DNA from: Oscillospiraceae bacterium
Lineage (GTDB): Bacteria > Bacillota > Clostridia > Saccharofermentanales > Saccharofermentanaceae
Length of the DNA: 59,072 nt
Direction of reading: 5' to 3'
NCBI GenBank assembly: GCA_902764825.1
Contig: CACWXL010000008.1
Coordinates: forward strand, 1-59,072
Shown piece after piece: positions 43,064 through 51,592 of this stretch. Position numbers and translations under genes: made by a program. Positions within the stretch are counted from its first letter, which is position 1; each line of letters starts with the position of its first letter. Below the pieces are notes generated by a model. That model was not told where the DNA came from. It was given only the letters and a program-made list of their open reading frames with translations, and did not search any database.

Positions 43064-43090
43064 AAAAGGCTGTCCCACTATGAGACAGCC
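43064..43090 (-). terminator. Terminator of the cyclic-nucleotide-domain gene
   Basis: Minus-strand GGCTGTC and GACAGCC arms followed by TTTT, about 30 bases after the stop codon at 43122. Confidence 0.75.
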
Positions 43091-43121
43091 CTTTAGAAAA
43101 TCAAATAATATATTTCTTATA

Positions 43122-44024
43122 TCAGTCGTTATTGAAATCGTAGATCTCTTTGCACGCCTTGAAGTAATCGTATGTGATGCTTCTTAAACGATATGAGAGG
43201 CTCTTAAGGATCATGTCGATCTTTGCAGGACTGGACTGGAAGAGGCTGGGGAGTGAATCAGCATTGATGATCTCAACACGCGTATCGCCTTCTTCAGCAA
43301 CTGCTGTTGTGTCACGGCCTTCGCTTGTGAGCATTTCCATCTCGCCGAAGCAAGCAACAGGCTCAACTTCCTGGAGCTTAAGCTCGTCTACCTGACCGTA
43401 CTTGCTGTAGATGCCGACCTTGCCGCTGTGGAGGATATACATGCACTTGCCGATGTCACCTTCCTTGAAGATGATCGTTCCGTAATTATATGTCTCACCG
43501 TCTTCTGAACTCTGAACAAGTTTTCCTGCAGCACGGAGCTCTTCTGCACTCGGACGCTCGAGTCTGAAATTCTTTGATGTAAGGTAGATGGACTGCTGAG
43601 CCATCTGAGCGAAGAAGCCGAGATACTTGTCTCTGGAGTTTGTTCTTCTGACATCATCAAGAGCCTTCTTTGCTTCGTTGCAGTCATCTGTCATCTTCTT
43701 GATCCTGCTTCCGAATACTTCCATGATCGCAAGGATCTTATCAGGATTCTGTGTAAAGTAATCATTAAGCGCTTCAGCGGGGATCTCAACAACCTTTACG
43801 TCGCCTGTGGCAACTACTGTGGAGCTGCGGGGATATGTCTCGATTACAGCCATCTCACCGAAATACTGACCGGGTTCGATAACAGCTACCTGAACCTCAT
43901 CGCCCTTGCCATAATTCTTATAAACAGCAACTTCGCCTTCCAGGAGCTGGAAAAAAGTATTGCCGCTGTCTCCCTCTCTGATGATGATGTCGCCGTTGTT
44001 GAATGTCTTCTCGAATGTGCTCAT
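43122..44024 (-). CDS. Protein with two cyclic-nucleotide-binding-type domains
   Basis: 300 residues. Two CAP-like beta-roll domains: about 1-115 (GDSGNTFFQLLEGEVAVYKNYG, EPGQYFGEMAVIETYPRSSTVVA) and about 180-280 (EGDIGKCMYILHSGKVGIYSKYG, CFGEMEMLTSEGRDTTAVAEE), linked by helices. The FGEMAV...PRSST phosphate-binding cassette is good in the first domain; the second has GRDTT. There is no helix-turn-helix, so it is not a CRP-type regulator; a cyclic-nucleotide or other ligand sensor without a visible output domain. Monocistronic. Confidence 0.85.
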   Translation of the reverse strand: MSTFEKTFNNGDIIIREGDSGNTFFQLLEGEVAVYKNYGKGDEVQVAVIEPGQYFGEMAVIETYPRSSTVVATGDVKVVEIPAEALNDYFTQNPDKILAIMEVFGSRIKKMTDDCNEAKKALDDVRRTNSRDKYLGFFAQMAQQSIYLTSKNFRLERPSAEELRAAGKLVQSSEDGETYNYGTIIFKEGDIGKCMYILHSGKVGIYSKYGQVDELKLQEVEPVACFGEMEMLTSEGRDTTAVAEEGDTRVEIINADSLPSLFQSSPAKIDMILKSLSYRLRSITYDYFKACKEIYDFNND

Positions 44025-44144
44025 TTGGAAAACCCCCTTGGTCTTTTAGGAATGCTGACAAATGCCTCTGTATAAGCGATATGTCTCTTGTTTCGATTGT
44101 ATTTTCTATGAGTCTTTTTGTCAATTAAAAAAGACTCTTGATGA

Positions 44145-45200
44145 TCAGCCGCTTGTCGAGTCACCTGTATTAACGGGTGTTCTGCCGCCCGTAAGCACCG
44201 CCAGGATCTTCGGGCTCAGCTTTTCGAGCAGCTTGGAAAGGCCGGCTGCCAAAAGAACAGATGCTGCCAATATAAGCATGTGCTCGAAAATGTTAAGTAT
44301 AGTCACGGGTATGGGGATCCATGCCAAGCCTTCATCTATGAAGCCTTTAAGATCCACTATAAAAGGATGATGCAGCGCATAGATCAGGAATGTATAGTCA
44401 TATATCTTTCTGTTCTCCAGTTTTGGGATCGACGGGAAGATAAATATCAAAACCATCGGCAGTGTCATTACGACCATGTCGGTAAAGAAACCGGAGATCT
44501 TAAAATCGAGCAGGTATGCAAATAATACAACTGCTAATGAATAGACCATGGATTCCGGCATCCTGTTCTTCTCATAGAATCTGCCGTAATATGCTCCGAT
44601 CATATAAGCGGGCAGATATGTCAGGATCCTCGAAAACAAGCCGTAGCTTACCACTATCCGCACCGGTTCTATCGAAGTTTGCTTAAGGAACCTAATCAGG
44701 ATCAACATTGCAAATGTAGATATCCAGGCAGATCTTTTGCTGCTGAACATTAACAGCAATACCGGAGACAGCAGCAATGCCAGGAGGAAAACGACATAAA
44801 CATACCATAATGGTCCGTTCAAAGGCCATAATTCCAGTCCGAAGGTCCTTAATAAAACATCCAGGATCTCATATCTTCTCCCGATGCACAGGTCCTTTAT
44901 GAGGACGAGCGCCTGCCATATCAGATAAGGGATCAGCAGAGAGTGCACACGTCTCTCGATCTTCTTAAGATAATTTCTGTAATTCAAACCATAGAAAAGA
45001 AGAAATCCGGTCACCGAGAAAAAGAAGCTCAGACCGAAAAATGCCAGTAGCTTGTAATCGTAATTGATCAATTCGCTTAATTCCCGGTCAAATTGATTTA
45101 TAGCATTGGAATTGTCATACATCCCTGCATGGAAAAGGACCATAAAGCAGGAAACAACAAAACTGAATATCTTAATGTTGCTGCTGATCCTCTTGTCCAT
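44145..45200 (-). CDS. Membrane acyltransferase family 3 protein
   Basis: 351 residues, about ten hydrophobic helices: the SFVVSCFMVLFHAGM start with the conserved His-containing first helix, FFGLSFFFSVTGFLLFYG, WPLNGPLWYVYVVFLLALLLSP, and YTFLIYALHHPFIV near the end. The family O-acylates extracellular sugars or cell-wall polymers such as peptidoglycan or exopolysaccharide. Substrate unknown. It stands alone between a cNMP-domain gene and tRNA-Val. Confidence 0.88.
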   Translation of the reverse strand: MDKRISSNIKIFSFVVSCFMVLFHAGMYDNSNAINQFDRELSELINYDYKLLAFFGLSFFFSVTGFLLFYGLNYRNYLKKIERRVHSLLIPYLIWQALVLIKDLCIGRRYEILDVLLRTFGLELWPLNGPLWYVYVVFLLALLLSPVLLLMFSSKRSAWISTFAMLILIRFLKQTSIEPVRIVVSYGLFSRILTYLPAYMIGAYYGRFYEKNRMPESMVYSLAVVLFAYLLDFKISGFFTDMVVMTLPMVLIFIFPSIPKLENRKIYDYTFLIYALHHPFIVDLKGFIDEGLAWIPIPVTILNIFEHMLILAASVLLAAGLSKLLEKLSPKILAVLTGGRTPVNTGDSTSG

Positions 45201-45290
45201 TCTCTTCTCCGGATGATTTTTATATATATTATCTTGATTTCTTATTTATTTTCCACCAATTAATGAAAGGCAAAAAATCCATCTGAACTT

Positions 45291-45332
45291 CAAAAAAACA
45301 AAAACGGCGAACCGAATGATCAGGATCGCCGT
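45291..45332 (-). terminator. Terminator of tRNA-Val
   Basis: Minus-strand ACGGCGATCC and GGTTCGCCGT arms around a nine-base loop, followed by a long T-rich tract (TTTTTGTTTTTTTG). It starts about 17 bases after the tRNA 3' end. Confidence 0.88.
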
Positions 45333-45348
45333 CTGCTGTGTACTAAAA

Positions 45349-45425
45349 TGGTGGATGCTACAGGACTCGAACCTGTGACCCCCTGCACGTCAAGCAGGTA
45401 CTCTAGCCAGCTGAGCTAAGCATCC
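45349..45425 (-). tRNA. tRNA-Val(GAC)
   Basis: Cloverleaf on the minus strand: acceptor GGATGCT/AGCATCC, D-arm GCTC...GAGT, anticodon arm CCTGC-TTGACGT-GCAGG with anticodon GAC (Val), T-arm ACAGG-TTCGAGT-CCTGT, discriminator A and encoded CCA (45349-45351). It is flanked by its own promoter and terminator. Confidence 0.95.
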
Positions 45426-45443
45426 GTTTTTTGGAACTTTGAA

Positions 45444-45472
45444 AGTATACCTTGTTTTATTCTGTTTTACAA
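45444..45472 (-). promoter_or_regulatory. Promoter of tRNA-Val
   Basis: Minus-strand TTGTAA (45472-45467), 17-base spacer, TATACT (45449-45444), about 18 bases before the tRNA 5' end. The rest of the gap to 45706 is AT-rich and holds no supported ORF. Confidence 0.7.
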
Positions 45473-45706
45473 TCTGTTCTTTTTCCTATCTGCAAACTTC
45501 TTTATTAACAAATTGTAAACAGAATTATGAATTCATATTCAAGATTCTTTTGTTACAGAATTCACTTTTTTATCGGAAATCGTCTTTGCTTTTGATATTT
45601 GCGAGGCGGAAATTCCTTTGGAAATCCAAATATATTGGGCATTTTACATCAACATGCACAAAAACGTTTTAGGGCGTTTGTTCAAGTTCACAAAATAGGA
45701 GGAATT

Positions 45707-45730
45707 ATGGAAAATATGAACACATTGTGA
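45707..45730 (+). CDS. Seven-codon mini-ORF upstream of the prepilin gene
   Basis: Perfect AGGAGG four bases before ATG, then GAA AAT ATG AAC ACA TTG TGA, encoding MENMNTL. It lies 57 bases before the prepilin-like gene on the same strand. A ribosome site this strong in front of so short an ORF suggests a translated leader, or a remnant. The role is unknown. Confidence 0.4.
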   Translation: MENMNTL

Positions 45731-45787
45731 ACGAACTGTGATATATTTGTTTCATAAGGAGCACTTAAAAATTCGGGGAGGTGTCTT

Positions 45788-45988
45788 ATGAGAAGAATTG
45801 GAAAGACAAGAAAGGGTTTTACTCTCGTTGAGATGGTATTGGTAATTGCCATCATCGTAATCCTGACCGGAGTTCTTGTTATCGGTATCGGTTCTTATCT
45901 TAACAAAGCAAGAGCTGCTGCTTCTTCCGTCACGCTGCATAACAGTTCTGTTGAGGCCGTTCATTCTGTAATCGATCTCGAACTGTAA
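45788..45988 (+). CDS. Orphan prepilin-like protein (66 aa)
   Basis: Class III (type IV pilin/pseudopilin) signal: RKGFTLVEMVLVIAIIVILTG, with cleavage expected after Gly10 and Glu at position 5 of the mature protein. The hydrophobic helix is followed by only about 35 residues (IGSYLNKARAAASSVTLHN...), much shorter than ordinary pilins. GGGGAGGTG lies six bases before the ATG. No pilus ATPase, membrane platform or prepilin peptidase gene is nearby. It may be a minor pseudopilin of a remote system, or a stand-alone membrane peptide. Confidence 0.8.
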   Translation: MRRIGKTRKGFTLVEMVLVIAIIVILTGVLVIGIGSYLNKARAAASSVTLHNSSVEAVHSVIDLEL

Positions 45989-46083
45989 GCCGCAATGTGT
46001 ATCAACTGAATATATAGAGTATTTGAGCCTGTCTCAAGGGTGATCAGACATCAAAACCTCTTATCCATAAAAGTGAAGCACGC

Positions 46084-46116
46084 AAAAAGCCTCCCTATTC
46101 TTTAGGGAGGCTTTTT
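46084..46116. terminator. Bidirectional terminator between prepilin and EEP genes
   Basis: AAAAAGCCTCCCTA and TAGGGAGGCTTTTT form a perfect 14-bp stem with a five-base loop; there are T-runs for both strands. It serves the plus-strand prepilin gene and the minus-strand gene starting at 47203. Confidence 0.9.
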
Positions 46117-46138
46117 GTAGGTATACATATTTCTTCGA

Positions 46139-47203
46139 TTATTCGAGTACGACCTTCAGGAACTGCGGATTGTGGTCGCTGTTAACAAATCCGAGATCCT
46201 TAACGGAATATGATTCGACGCGGATGTTTTTCGAGACAATGAAACCGTCGATCATGTAATACTGGAGTGTATCCTCATTGCCGATGAGAGGTTTATAGAG
46301 CGATCTGCAGGATGCGACCTTGGAATCCATCAGGAACTGGCAGTCAGCCTCGTAAGGAGATACGTCCATAAATGAAGGCTGCCACTGTTCGGGATAAACC
46401 GCAAAGTTGTTGCTGACATTGGAGAAGCTCTGGTTAAAGTCTCCGCCGGCAATTACATAATTGCCCTTTGATGTCTCTTCACGGAAGACATCCATGAGCA
46501 TCTGTGCCTGAGCAGCCTTGCCCTCACCGTCGTCATAGGCCTCAAGATGGAGATTAACGATTACAAGCTCTTTGCCGCCTTCGACAGGGATCCTCGTGAT
46601 AAGAAGACATCTCTTAAGATTGAATGTTCTTACCGGCCAGGAGAACGGGCAAGGAAGCTGTACTCTTGTTGCCGATGTCGTAGGATACTTGCTGAATGTC
46701 GCTATACCGGAATCGATCTTGCCCATGGGAGGGATCGGGAACGGTGCATATACATCCTTGAAATTGTTTGCGAACGCGCTGTTGTTGTAGCCCGCGCCGA
46801 AGAAGAACGAAGTCTCGTTTAAGTGATAGCTTCTGTCACTGTTAAGATCGATCTCCTGAACAAGGAGAAGATCCGGATCGTTCGCCTTTACTTCATTGAC
46901 TATTGCATTGATATTCTCTCTGACTCTGGCCTCATCTGCAGAATAGACCATCTTGCCGCCATCCATAAAGAAATCGGCATTATCGCCCAATGCAGCGTAA
47001 CCTATGTTCCAGGCCATGAGATCGATCGTATCACCCTTCTTAAGCGCCTTCTGCTGAGGGTTCATAGAAGTGATCTTTACTTCTTCCGTATCAGCGGGTT
47101 TGTATTCCACAGCGGTAAGCCAGGCAAGCAATGCACCGACCAGCACCACAAGAATGATCACGATGACTAACAGTACTTTCAGGATCGTCTTGAGAATCTT
47201 CAT
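46139..47203 (-). CDS. Endonuclease/exonuclease/phosphatase (EEP) family protein, membrane-anchored
   Basis: 354 residues. An N-terminal helix (about 4-30, TILKVLLVIVIILVVLVGALLAWLT) anchors or exports it. The EEP domain follows: MAWNIGYAALG (Asn), LLLVQEIDLN (catalytic Glu), VNLHLEAYDDGEG (His), IAGGDFNQSFS (Asp-x-Asn) and FVNSDHNPQFLKV (Asp-His). The motifs are complete. The family includes DNases and sphingomyelinase- or inositol-phosphatase-like enzymes; the extracellular location favours a phosphodiesterase/phosphatase. A TATAAT lies upstream at 47246-47241. Confidence 0.88.
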   Translation of the reverse strand: MKILKTILKVLLVIVIILVVLVGALLAWLTAVEYKPADTEEVKITSMNPQQKALKKGDTIDLMAWNIGYAALGDNADFFMDGGKMVYSADEARVRENINAIVNEVKANDPDLLLVQEIDLNSDRSYHLNETSFFFGAGYNNSAFANNFKDVYAPFPIPPMGKIDSGIATFSKYPTTSATRVQLPCPFSWPVRTFNLKRCLLITRIPVEGGKELVIVNLHLEAYDDGEGKAAQAQMLMDVFREETSKGNYVIAGGDFNQSFSNVSNNFAVYPEQWQPSFMDVSPYEADCQFLMDSKVASCRSLYKPLIGNEDTLQYYMIDGFIVSKNIRVESYSVKDLGFVNSDHNPQFLKVVLE

Positions 47204-47309
47204 AACAACGCCTCATTCCTTAAAAGAATATTCAAAAATTATTATAAACTATTTTTTACATAGAAATATTAAAAGGAAATTTCAAAACAACCCTTGTTTA
47301 TTACATCTG

Positions 47310-49592
47310 TTACGCGCGCTCATTGAGCATGAGGTTCACCCTGTTTTCGATTATTGCGATGACATCATCCAGAGATTTCTGTCCTTTGAAATAAGCCGGC
47401 ATCTCCTCGTTCATTATTACGATGACCGCCGAATCCGTATCAGGCACTATTACCGCGTCAGAAATCTGGTCAACATACCAGTCAACCATTTCTTTGGAAA
47501 TAGAAAAGCCTCCTCCCCTGTATCCGCCTGAATCTTGAAGATTATTGATCTCGATATATTCTTCGAAAACCGCCTTTTGCACACTTATCAGAACAGGATC
47601 AGCCGACACTGCCGCCTGGATCTCCGGAGACATCATCTTCATCACAAATTCCCATGCACCGTCCTGCAAAGGACAGCAGGCAGTTATTCCTATGCCTTTT
47701 CCATTTATCGTCTCCGCATGACCGTCAGCAGACGGAAGACCTACTATTGAATAGTTTTTAAATGACATTCCGTAATAGCGCGAAAACTCAATGCCCGTCA
47801 TGTTCCGGATCATCTGGATCCTCTTATTGGTCTGTCCTATCACGTTATCATATTGCATTACGTCAGGTACTGAAGCGATATATTCTGAGATCCTTCTGAA
47901 GCTCTCATTGTCTATCCCGAATTTAGTACTGTCATCATGTGAAACACAATCATTTGTTTTTATCAGTGTTTCCAACAGATAAGTATCAGTCTCAGGCAGT
48001 ACACTTTTCCCGTCGTTATACGTTTTTATCAGCTGATCATATTCTTCAAAAGTCAGGCCCTTAGCATCATCTCCGATAAAAGCATTCATCACTGCAAGTC
48101 CTTCGACCGAGAATTCATAATCCAGCCTGTAATGCTTTCCGTCACTGCCATTCGGCTGAAGTATGAATTCCATATAATCGCCGCTGTTAAGACTCTGTGC
48201 CGATCTTATCCTTTTAGTCAGATCGATAAGGTAATCCGTACTGTTTAACTGAGCGGAATTCCGGTTGTATATGACAAGATCAGGACCCGTTCCTTCCCTT
48301 ATATCCGTCATCAAAAGATTTACGGCATCCGCTTCTGATGCAAGGATCAGATTCCAGTCAAACTGGAAATTTTCCTTTTTCCAGATCCCCATTGCAGCAT
48401 CATAATATTTATCGCTTACCTCAAGAAAATACTTGTCAGAATCCCTGTTAAAACCGCTTACTGCTTTCCACACGTCTTGTGATGTGTAGTCAAGACTTGC
48501 GAGGGTCAATATCTTCTTTCCTGCATTCGGATTATCTTCTGCCTTTTTGAAAAGTATGATATGAGCAGTGGACATTCCTCCTGAAAGAGCCTGTTCTTCT
48601 GCAAAAATGACTGTTTTATCCTCCGATGAATACAGGACTCTTTCTTCGCTGTCAAACGATCCGCCGATATATGAATTTCTAAGATCCATAACTTCATTTT
48701 CCGAACCGCTTAAAAGATCGATCCGGTATACCTTTTTATTGTCGCAGTTAAAGAGTCCTTTGCCCGGAACATATTGCGCCATTTCCACATCGATGTCCTG
48801 AGAAACCTCAGATATCTCTATAGTCATAGTGCTGATATCTACTGTACAAAGCTGCTGTTTAAACCTGTCGTTCTCCGTCACTGTGGCCAGAAATACCAGC
48901 TTATTATCGATTAGCATGAGGTTATACAGAGATTCAAGTTTTACATTATTCCCGAATTCAGGAATAATGCTCCTGACATTACTGCCGTCATCAACGCATA
49001 CTCTATATTGCCCCTCTCCATAAAGATCAGTCGAATGAAGAATGTATACCCGCTTGTTCTCATAACTGATAATGCCGTTTACGGATAAGAACGGATACTT
49101 GTCTTCAGGCACATTAAACGGGATCTTCACTCCAAGATTCCCGTTCTCAAAATCCATTTCAAAGCATTCTAATGTGAACTTTTTCTCATTCTCTGAATAA
49201 TTGCAAATTACCGCAAAATATTTACCACCGGATATAAAAACACAATCCGGATAAGATTCATCCTCTAACTTTATCTCGCCGGACAGCCCGCCTTCATATG
49301 AATACTTTCTGATCAGGTGGTACACTGAGATATCTTCTCCCTTTTTGGCATAGACCTGAAAATCAAGGATTGCCGAGTCTTCATCGTAGGAAAGCAGATG
49401 ACAAAAAACGTCGTGCGCTTTATCGCCTACAGTTCTCATTATCTCTTCCGGCGTAACGACTGTTTCAGTCTCATTCCACCACTCGCTGTCTTTCTGAACA
49501 GTCCTTACTTTAGTGTGGAGCAGGTCCTTGCTGCATGATGCCAGCTGCAGGAACAAGGTCAGTATTGTCACGATGCAGACCAGTTGTTTCAT
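47310..49592 (-). CDS. Large lipoprotein with beta-propeller-like region and solute-binding-like domain
   Basis: 760 residues. Lipobox LASC (Cys 20). The region of about 60-370 looks like repeated beta-strands (GGKYFAVICNYSENEKKFTLECFEMD, KVYRIDLLSG), as in extracellular propellers. About 375-755 resembles a carbohydrate-type solute-binding protein (LASLDYTSQDVWKAVSGFNRD, ADAVNLLMTDIREGTGPDLVIY, GKGIGITACCPLQDGAWEFVMKMMSPE). No ABC permeases are adjacent; it follows a two-component system (kinase end at 49690) with a structured spacer. It may be the sensory partner of that kinase. Confidence 0.75.
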   Translation of the reverse strand: MKQLVCIVTILTLFLQLASCSKDLLHTKVRTVQKDSEWWNETETVVTPEEIMRTVGDKAHDVFCHLLSYDEDSAILDFQVYAKKGEDISVYHLIRKYSYEGGLSGEIKLEDESYPDCVFISGGKYFAVICNYSENEKKFTLECFEMDFENGNLGVKIPFNVPEDKYPFLSVNGIISYENKRVYILHSTDLYGEGQYRVCVDDGSNVRSIIPEFGNNVKLESLYNLMLIDNKLVFLATVTENDRFKQQLCTVDISTMTIEISEVSQDIDVEMAQYVPGKGLFNCDNKKVYRIDLLSGSENEVMDLRNSYIGGSFDSEERVLYSSEDKTVIFAEEQALSGGMSTAHIILFKKAEDNPNAGKKILTLASLDYTSQDVWKAVSGFNRDSDKYFLEVSDKYYDAAMGIWKKENFQFDWNLILASEADAVNLLMTDIREGTGPDLVIYNRNSAQLNSTDYLIDLTKRIRSAQSLNSGDYMEFILQPNGSDGKHYRLDYEFSVEGLAVMNAFIGDDAKGLTFEEYDQLIKTYNDGKSVLPETDTYLLETLIKTNDCVSHDDSTKFGIDNESFRRISEYIASVPDVMQYDNVIGQTNKRIQMIRNMTGIEFSRYYGMSFKNYSIVGLPSADGHAETINGKGIGITACCPLQDGAWEFVMKMMSPEIQAAVSADPVLISVQKAVFEEYIEINNLQDSGGYRGGGFSISKEMVDWYVDQISDAVIVPDTDSAVIVIMNEEMPAYFKGQKSLDDVIAIIENRVNLMLNERA

Positions 49593-49625
49593 AGTAATTC
49601 TCCTTGCATTTATCCCCGTAAATAG

Positions 49626-49674
49626 AAATGCTTTCGCTAGGCCGCCCTTCTCAGAACGGCCTGCTGCAGCATTT
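49626..49674 (-). promoter_or_regulatory. Structured spacer between kinase and lipoprotein genes
   Basis: Minus-strand AAATGCT (49674-49668) pairs with AGCATTT (49632-49626) as outer stem; AGGCCG/CGGCCT (49662-49657/49644-49639) is the inner stem. No T-tract, so it is more likely an mRNA processing or stability element or translational control than a terminator. Confidence 0.5.
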
Positions 49675-49689
49675 GATAACTTGTCATGT

Positions 49690-51591
49690 TCAGATCTTCG
49701 GGAAAGAAAGTGTTGCCTTGAAAAGGTCCCCGTCAGTCGTTAATCTGAGTTTTCCGTTCTGAAGTTCGGCAAGATTTCCTGCGATAGAAAGTCCTAAGCC
49801 GCTGCCTTCGGTATTTCTTGAAGAATCGCCTCTGGTAAATCTTTCCATGAGTTCTTCTTCAGTCATGTTGAGCTGTTCTTTCGACGTATTCTTGAATGTG
49901 AATACCGCCTCTTTATCAGTCTCCTTCAGGTCCACATATACTCTGGTTCCGGGCATCGAGTACTTACATGCATTGTTCAAGAGATTATCGAAAACCCTCT
50001 GCATTCTTCTGCCGTCAGCCATGATCCTGACAGGCTCTTCGGGAACCGAAGTTATGAGTGTCAGATCATATTGTCCGAACTTCTCCTCGTATTCTCCGGC
50101 GCACTGCGAGATAAAGACCTGTGCATCACAAGGCTGAAGATCCACTTCGAGATTTCCGGTGGATGCTTTAGATGCCTCCACGAGGTCTTCAAGCAGTGTC
50201 TTAAGTCTCTTGGACTGCCTTACGAGAACCTCAGAATATTCCTTTGTCTTCTCACTGTTATTTTCCTCTTTCGAGATCAGATCAGCATAATTTATGATCG
50301 ATGTGAGAGGTGTCTTTATATCGTGAGAAACGTTAGTGATAAGCTCAGTCTTCATCCTCTCACTCTTTAATTTTTCTTCAACGGCGATCTTCTGTGCTGC
50401 TGCCATGCTGTTGAGATTTACTGCATGCTTCTTTATCTCAGGAAGCATCATCTTTGTATCGATAACGTGATCGAAATGTCCTTCGGAAAGCTCCTGCGCA
50501 CCCTTCTTGAGCTTGTTTATCTGAAGTGTAATAAGGATAAGTGCAGGAAGAACCGTAAACGGAGCCAGGAAAAAAAGAACAGCTTCAAATCTCCAGCTTC
50601 GCGTTGCGATTGTTATACCCCAGAAGAACATCAGCCCGAAAAATACCAATATAACTTTCCATAAGAGTCTCATATTCTTGATTACGGTCATTAAGAATCT
50701 TCCGACTGCTTTAATACCCTTCCAAAGAAGCATAAGGATCTTAAAGATCAACGTATTCCTGATCAGTGTCTTCGTCTTGATCCTTACGGCAAAGCTCATA
50801 CAGAACAACGGGAAAAAGAGGCTCAAGAAAGCCAGGCATGCAATACCGATTTCATATTCGATGCTGCCGCATATTAAGGCAACGAAAACGTAAGCCGCCA
50901 AAAGGACATCAAAAGGAACCTTATGGAAAAACCACGGAACGACCTCATCTTTCTTCGGTCTTCTTCCGGCTACGCTCATTAGTGAAACAAAGCTGACTAT
51001 CAATAATACTAAAGACAGAACGCCTATCGGGTAGATGCCGATCTTAAGCGAATAGAGGATATGATGTACCGTCGAGTAGATGCTGTAAACATCAAGCATG
51101 CCGCTGTTGGGATCAATACCGCCTTCAACAATATAGTATTCTGTGTAGTAATTATTCTTATGGAGTTCCTCGTATAACATAAAATCAGTGGATATGCCTG
51201 TGATCTCATAAAAACCGGTGCCGGTCTGCGGGTACGGCAATACGCACACATAAGCTCTGTATGGATACGAATCAAGTTCTGTCCTTGATCTTGTCAGAAC
51301 ATTTCCGTTTTTGTCGAGGATCCTGAACGAAAAACTTCCATAATCAGATGCAATCTGACTATCGAACTTTCCTGTACTGTGATTGAGATTTCTGTCAAAA
51401 GCCTCTTCAGCAGATCTAAGTGTCAAACTCTCCAGATTCTCGTTAAGAATGTCTTCTTCACTTTTCAGATAATAGTCTTCAATGATCATATAAGCTGCGC
51501 CAAGAACAGACAGCGCAAGCATTATGGTAGACAATATCACTGCCGCATAAAGCAATCCCTTGCCCACATACGTCCTGATAAAATTCCTCAT
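49690..51591 (-). CDS. Multi-helix sensor histidine kinase
   Basis: 633 residues. An N-terminal helix and an extracellular sensor of about 150 residues are followed by six or more transmembrane helices (about 180-385). A HAMP-like segment (ELSEGHFDHVIDTKMM) leads to the HisKA motif NVSHDIKTPLTSIINYADL, N-box FDNLLNNACKYSMPG and G2 GSGLGLSIAGNLA. The start is the MRNFIRTYV ATG one base after the regulator stop; the frame extends 24 codons further inside the regulator. Partner of the response regulator upstream and probably of the lipoprotein downstream. Confidence 0.9.
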   Translation of the reverse strand: MRNFIRTYVGKGLLYAAVILSTIMLALSVLGAAYMIIEDYYLKSEEDILNENLESLTLRSAEEAFDRNLNHSTGKFDSQIASDYGSFSFRILDKNGNVLTRSRTELDSYPYRAYVCVLPYPQTGTGFYEITGISTDFMLYEELHKNNYYTEYYIVEGGIDPNSGMLDVYSIYSTVHHILYSLKIGIYPIGVLSLVLLIVSFVSLMSVAGRRPKKDEVVPWFFHKVPFDVLLAAYVFVALICGSIEYEIGIACLAFLSLFFPLFCMSFAVRIKTKTLIRNTLIFKILMLLWKGIKAVGRFLMTVIKNMRLLWKVILVFFGLMFFWGITIATRSWRFEAVLFFLAPFTVLPALILITLQINKLKKGAQELSEGHFDHVIDTKMMLPEIKKHAVNLNSMAAAQKIAVEEKLKSERMKTELITNVSHDIKTPLTSIINYADLISKEENNSEKTKEYSEVLVRQSKRLKTLLEDLVEASKASTGNLEVDLQPCDAQVFISQCAGEYEEKFGQYDLTLITSVPEEPVRIMADGRRMQRVFDNLLNNACKYSMPGTRVYVDLKETDKEAVFTFKNTSKEQLNMTEEELMERFTRGDSSRNTEGSGLGLSIAGNLAELQNGKLRLTTDGDLFKATLSFPKI

Positions 51592-51592
51592 A

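Noticed and set aside
45439..45672. Plus-strand 77-codon frame upstream of the prepilin gene
   Set aside because: Overlaps the tRNA-Val promoter, AT-rich, no ribosome site, composition not protein-like.
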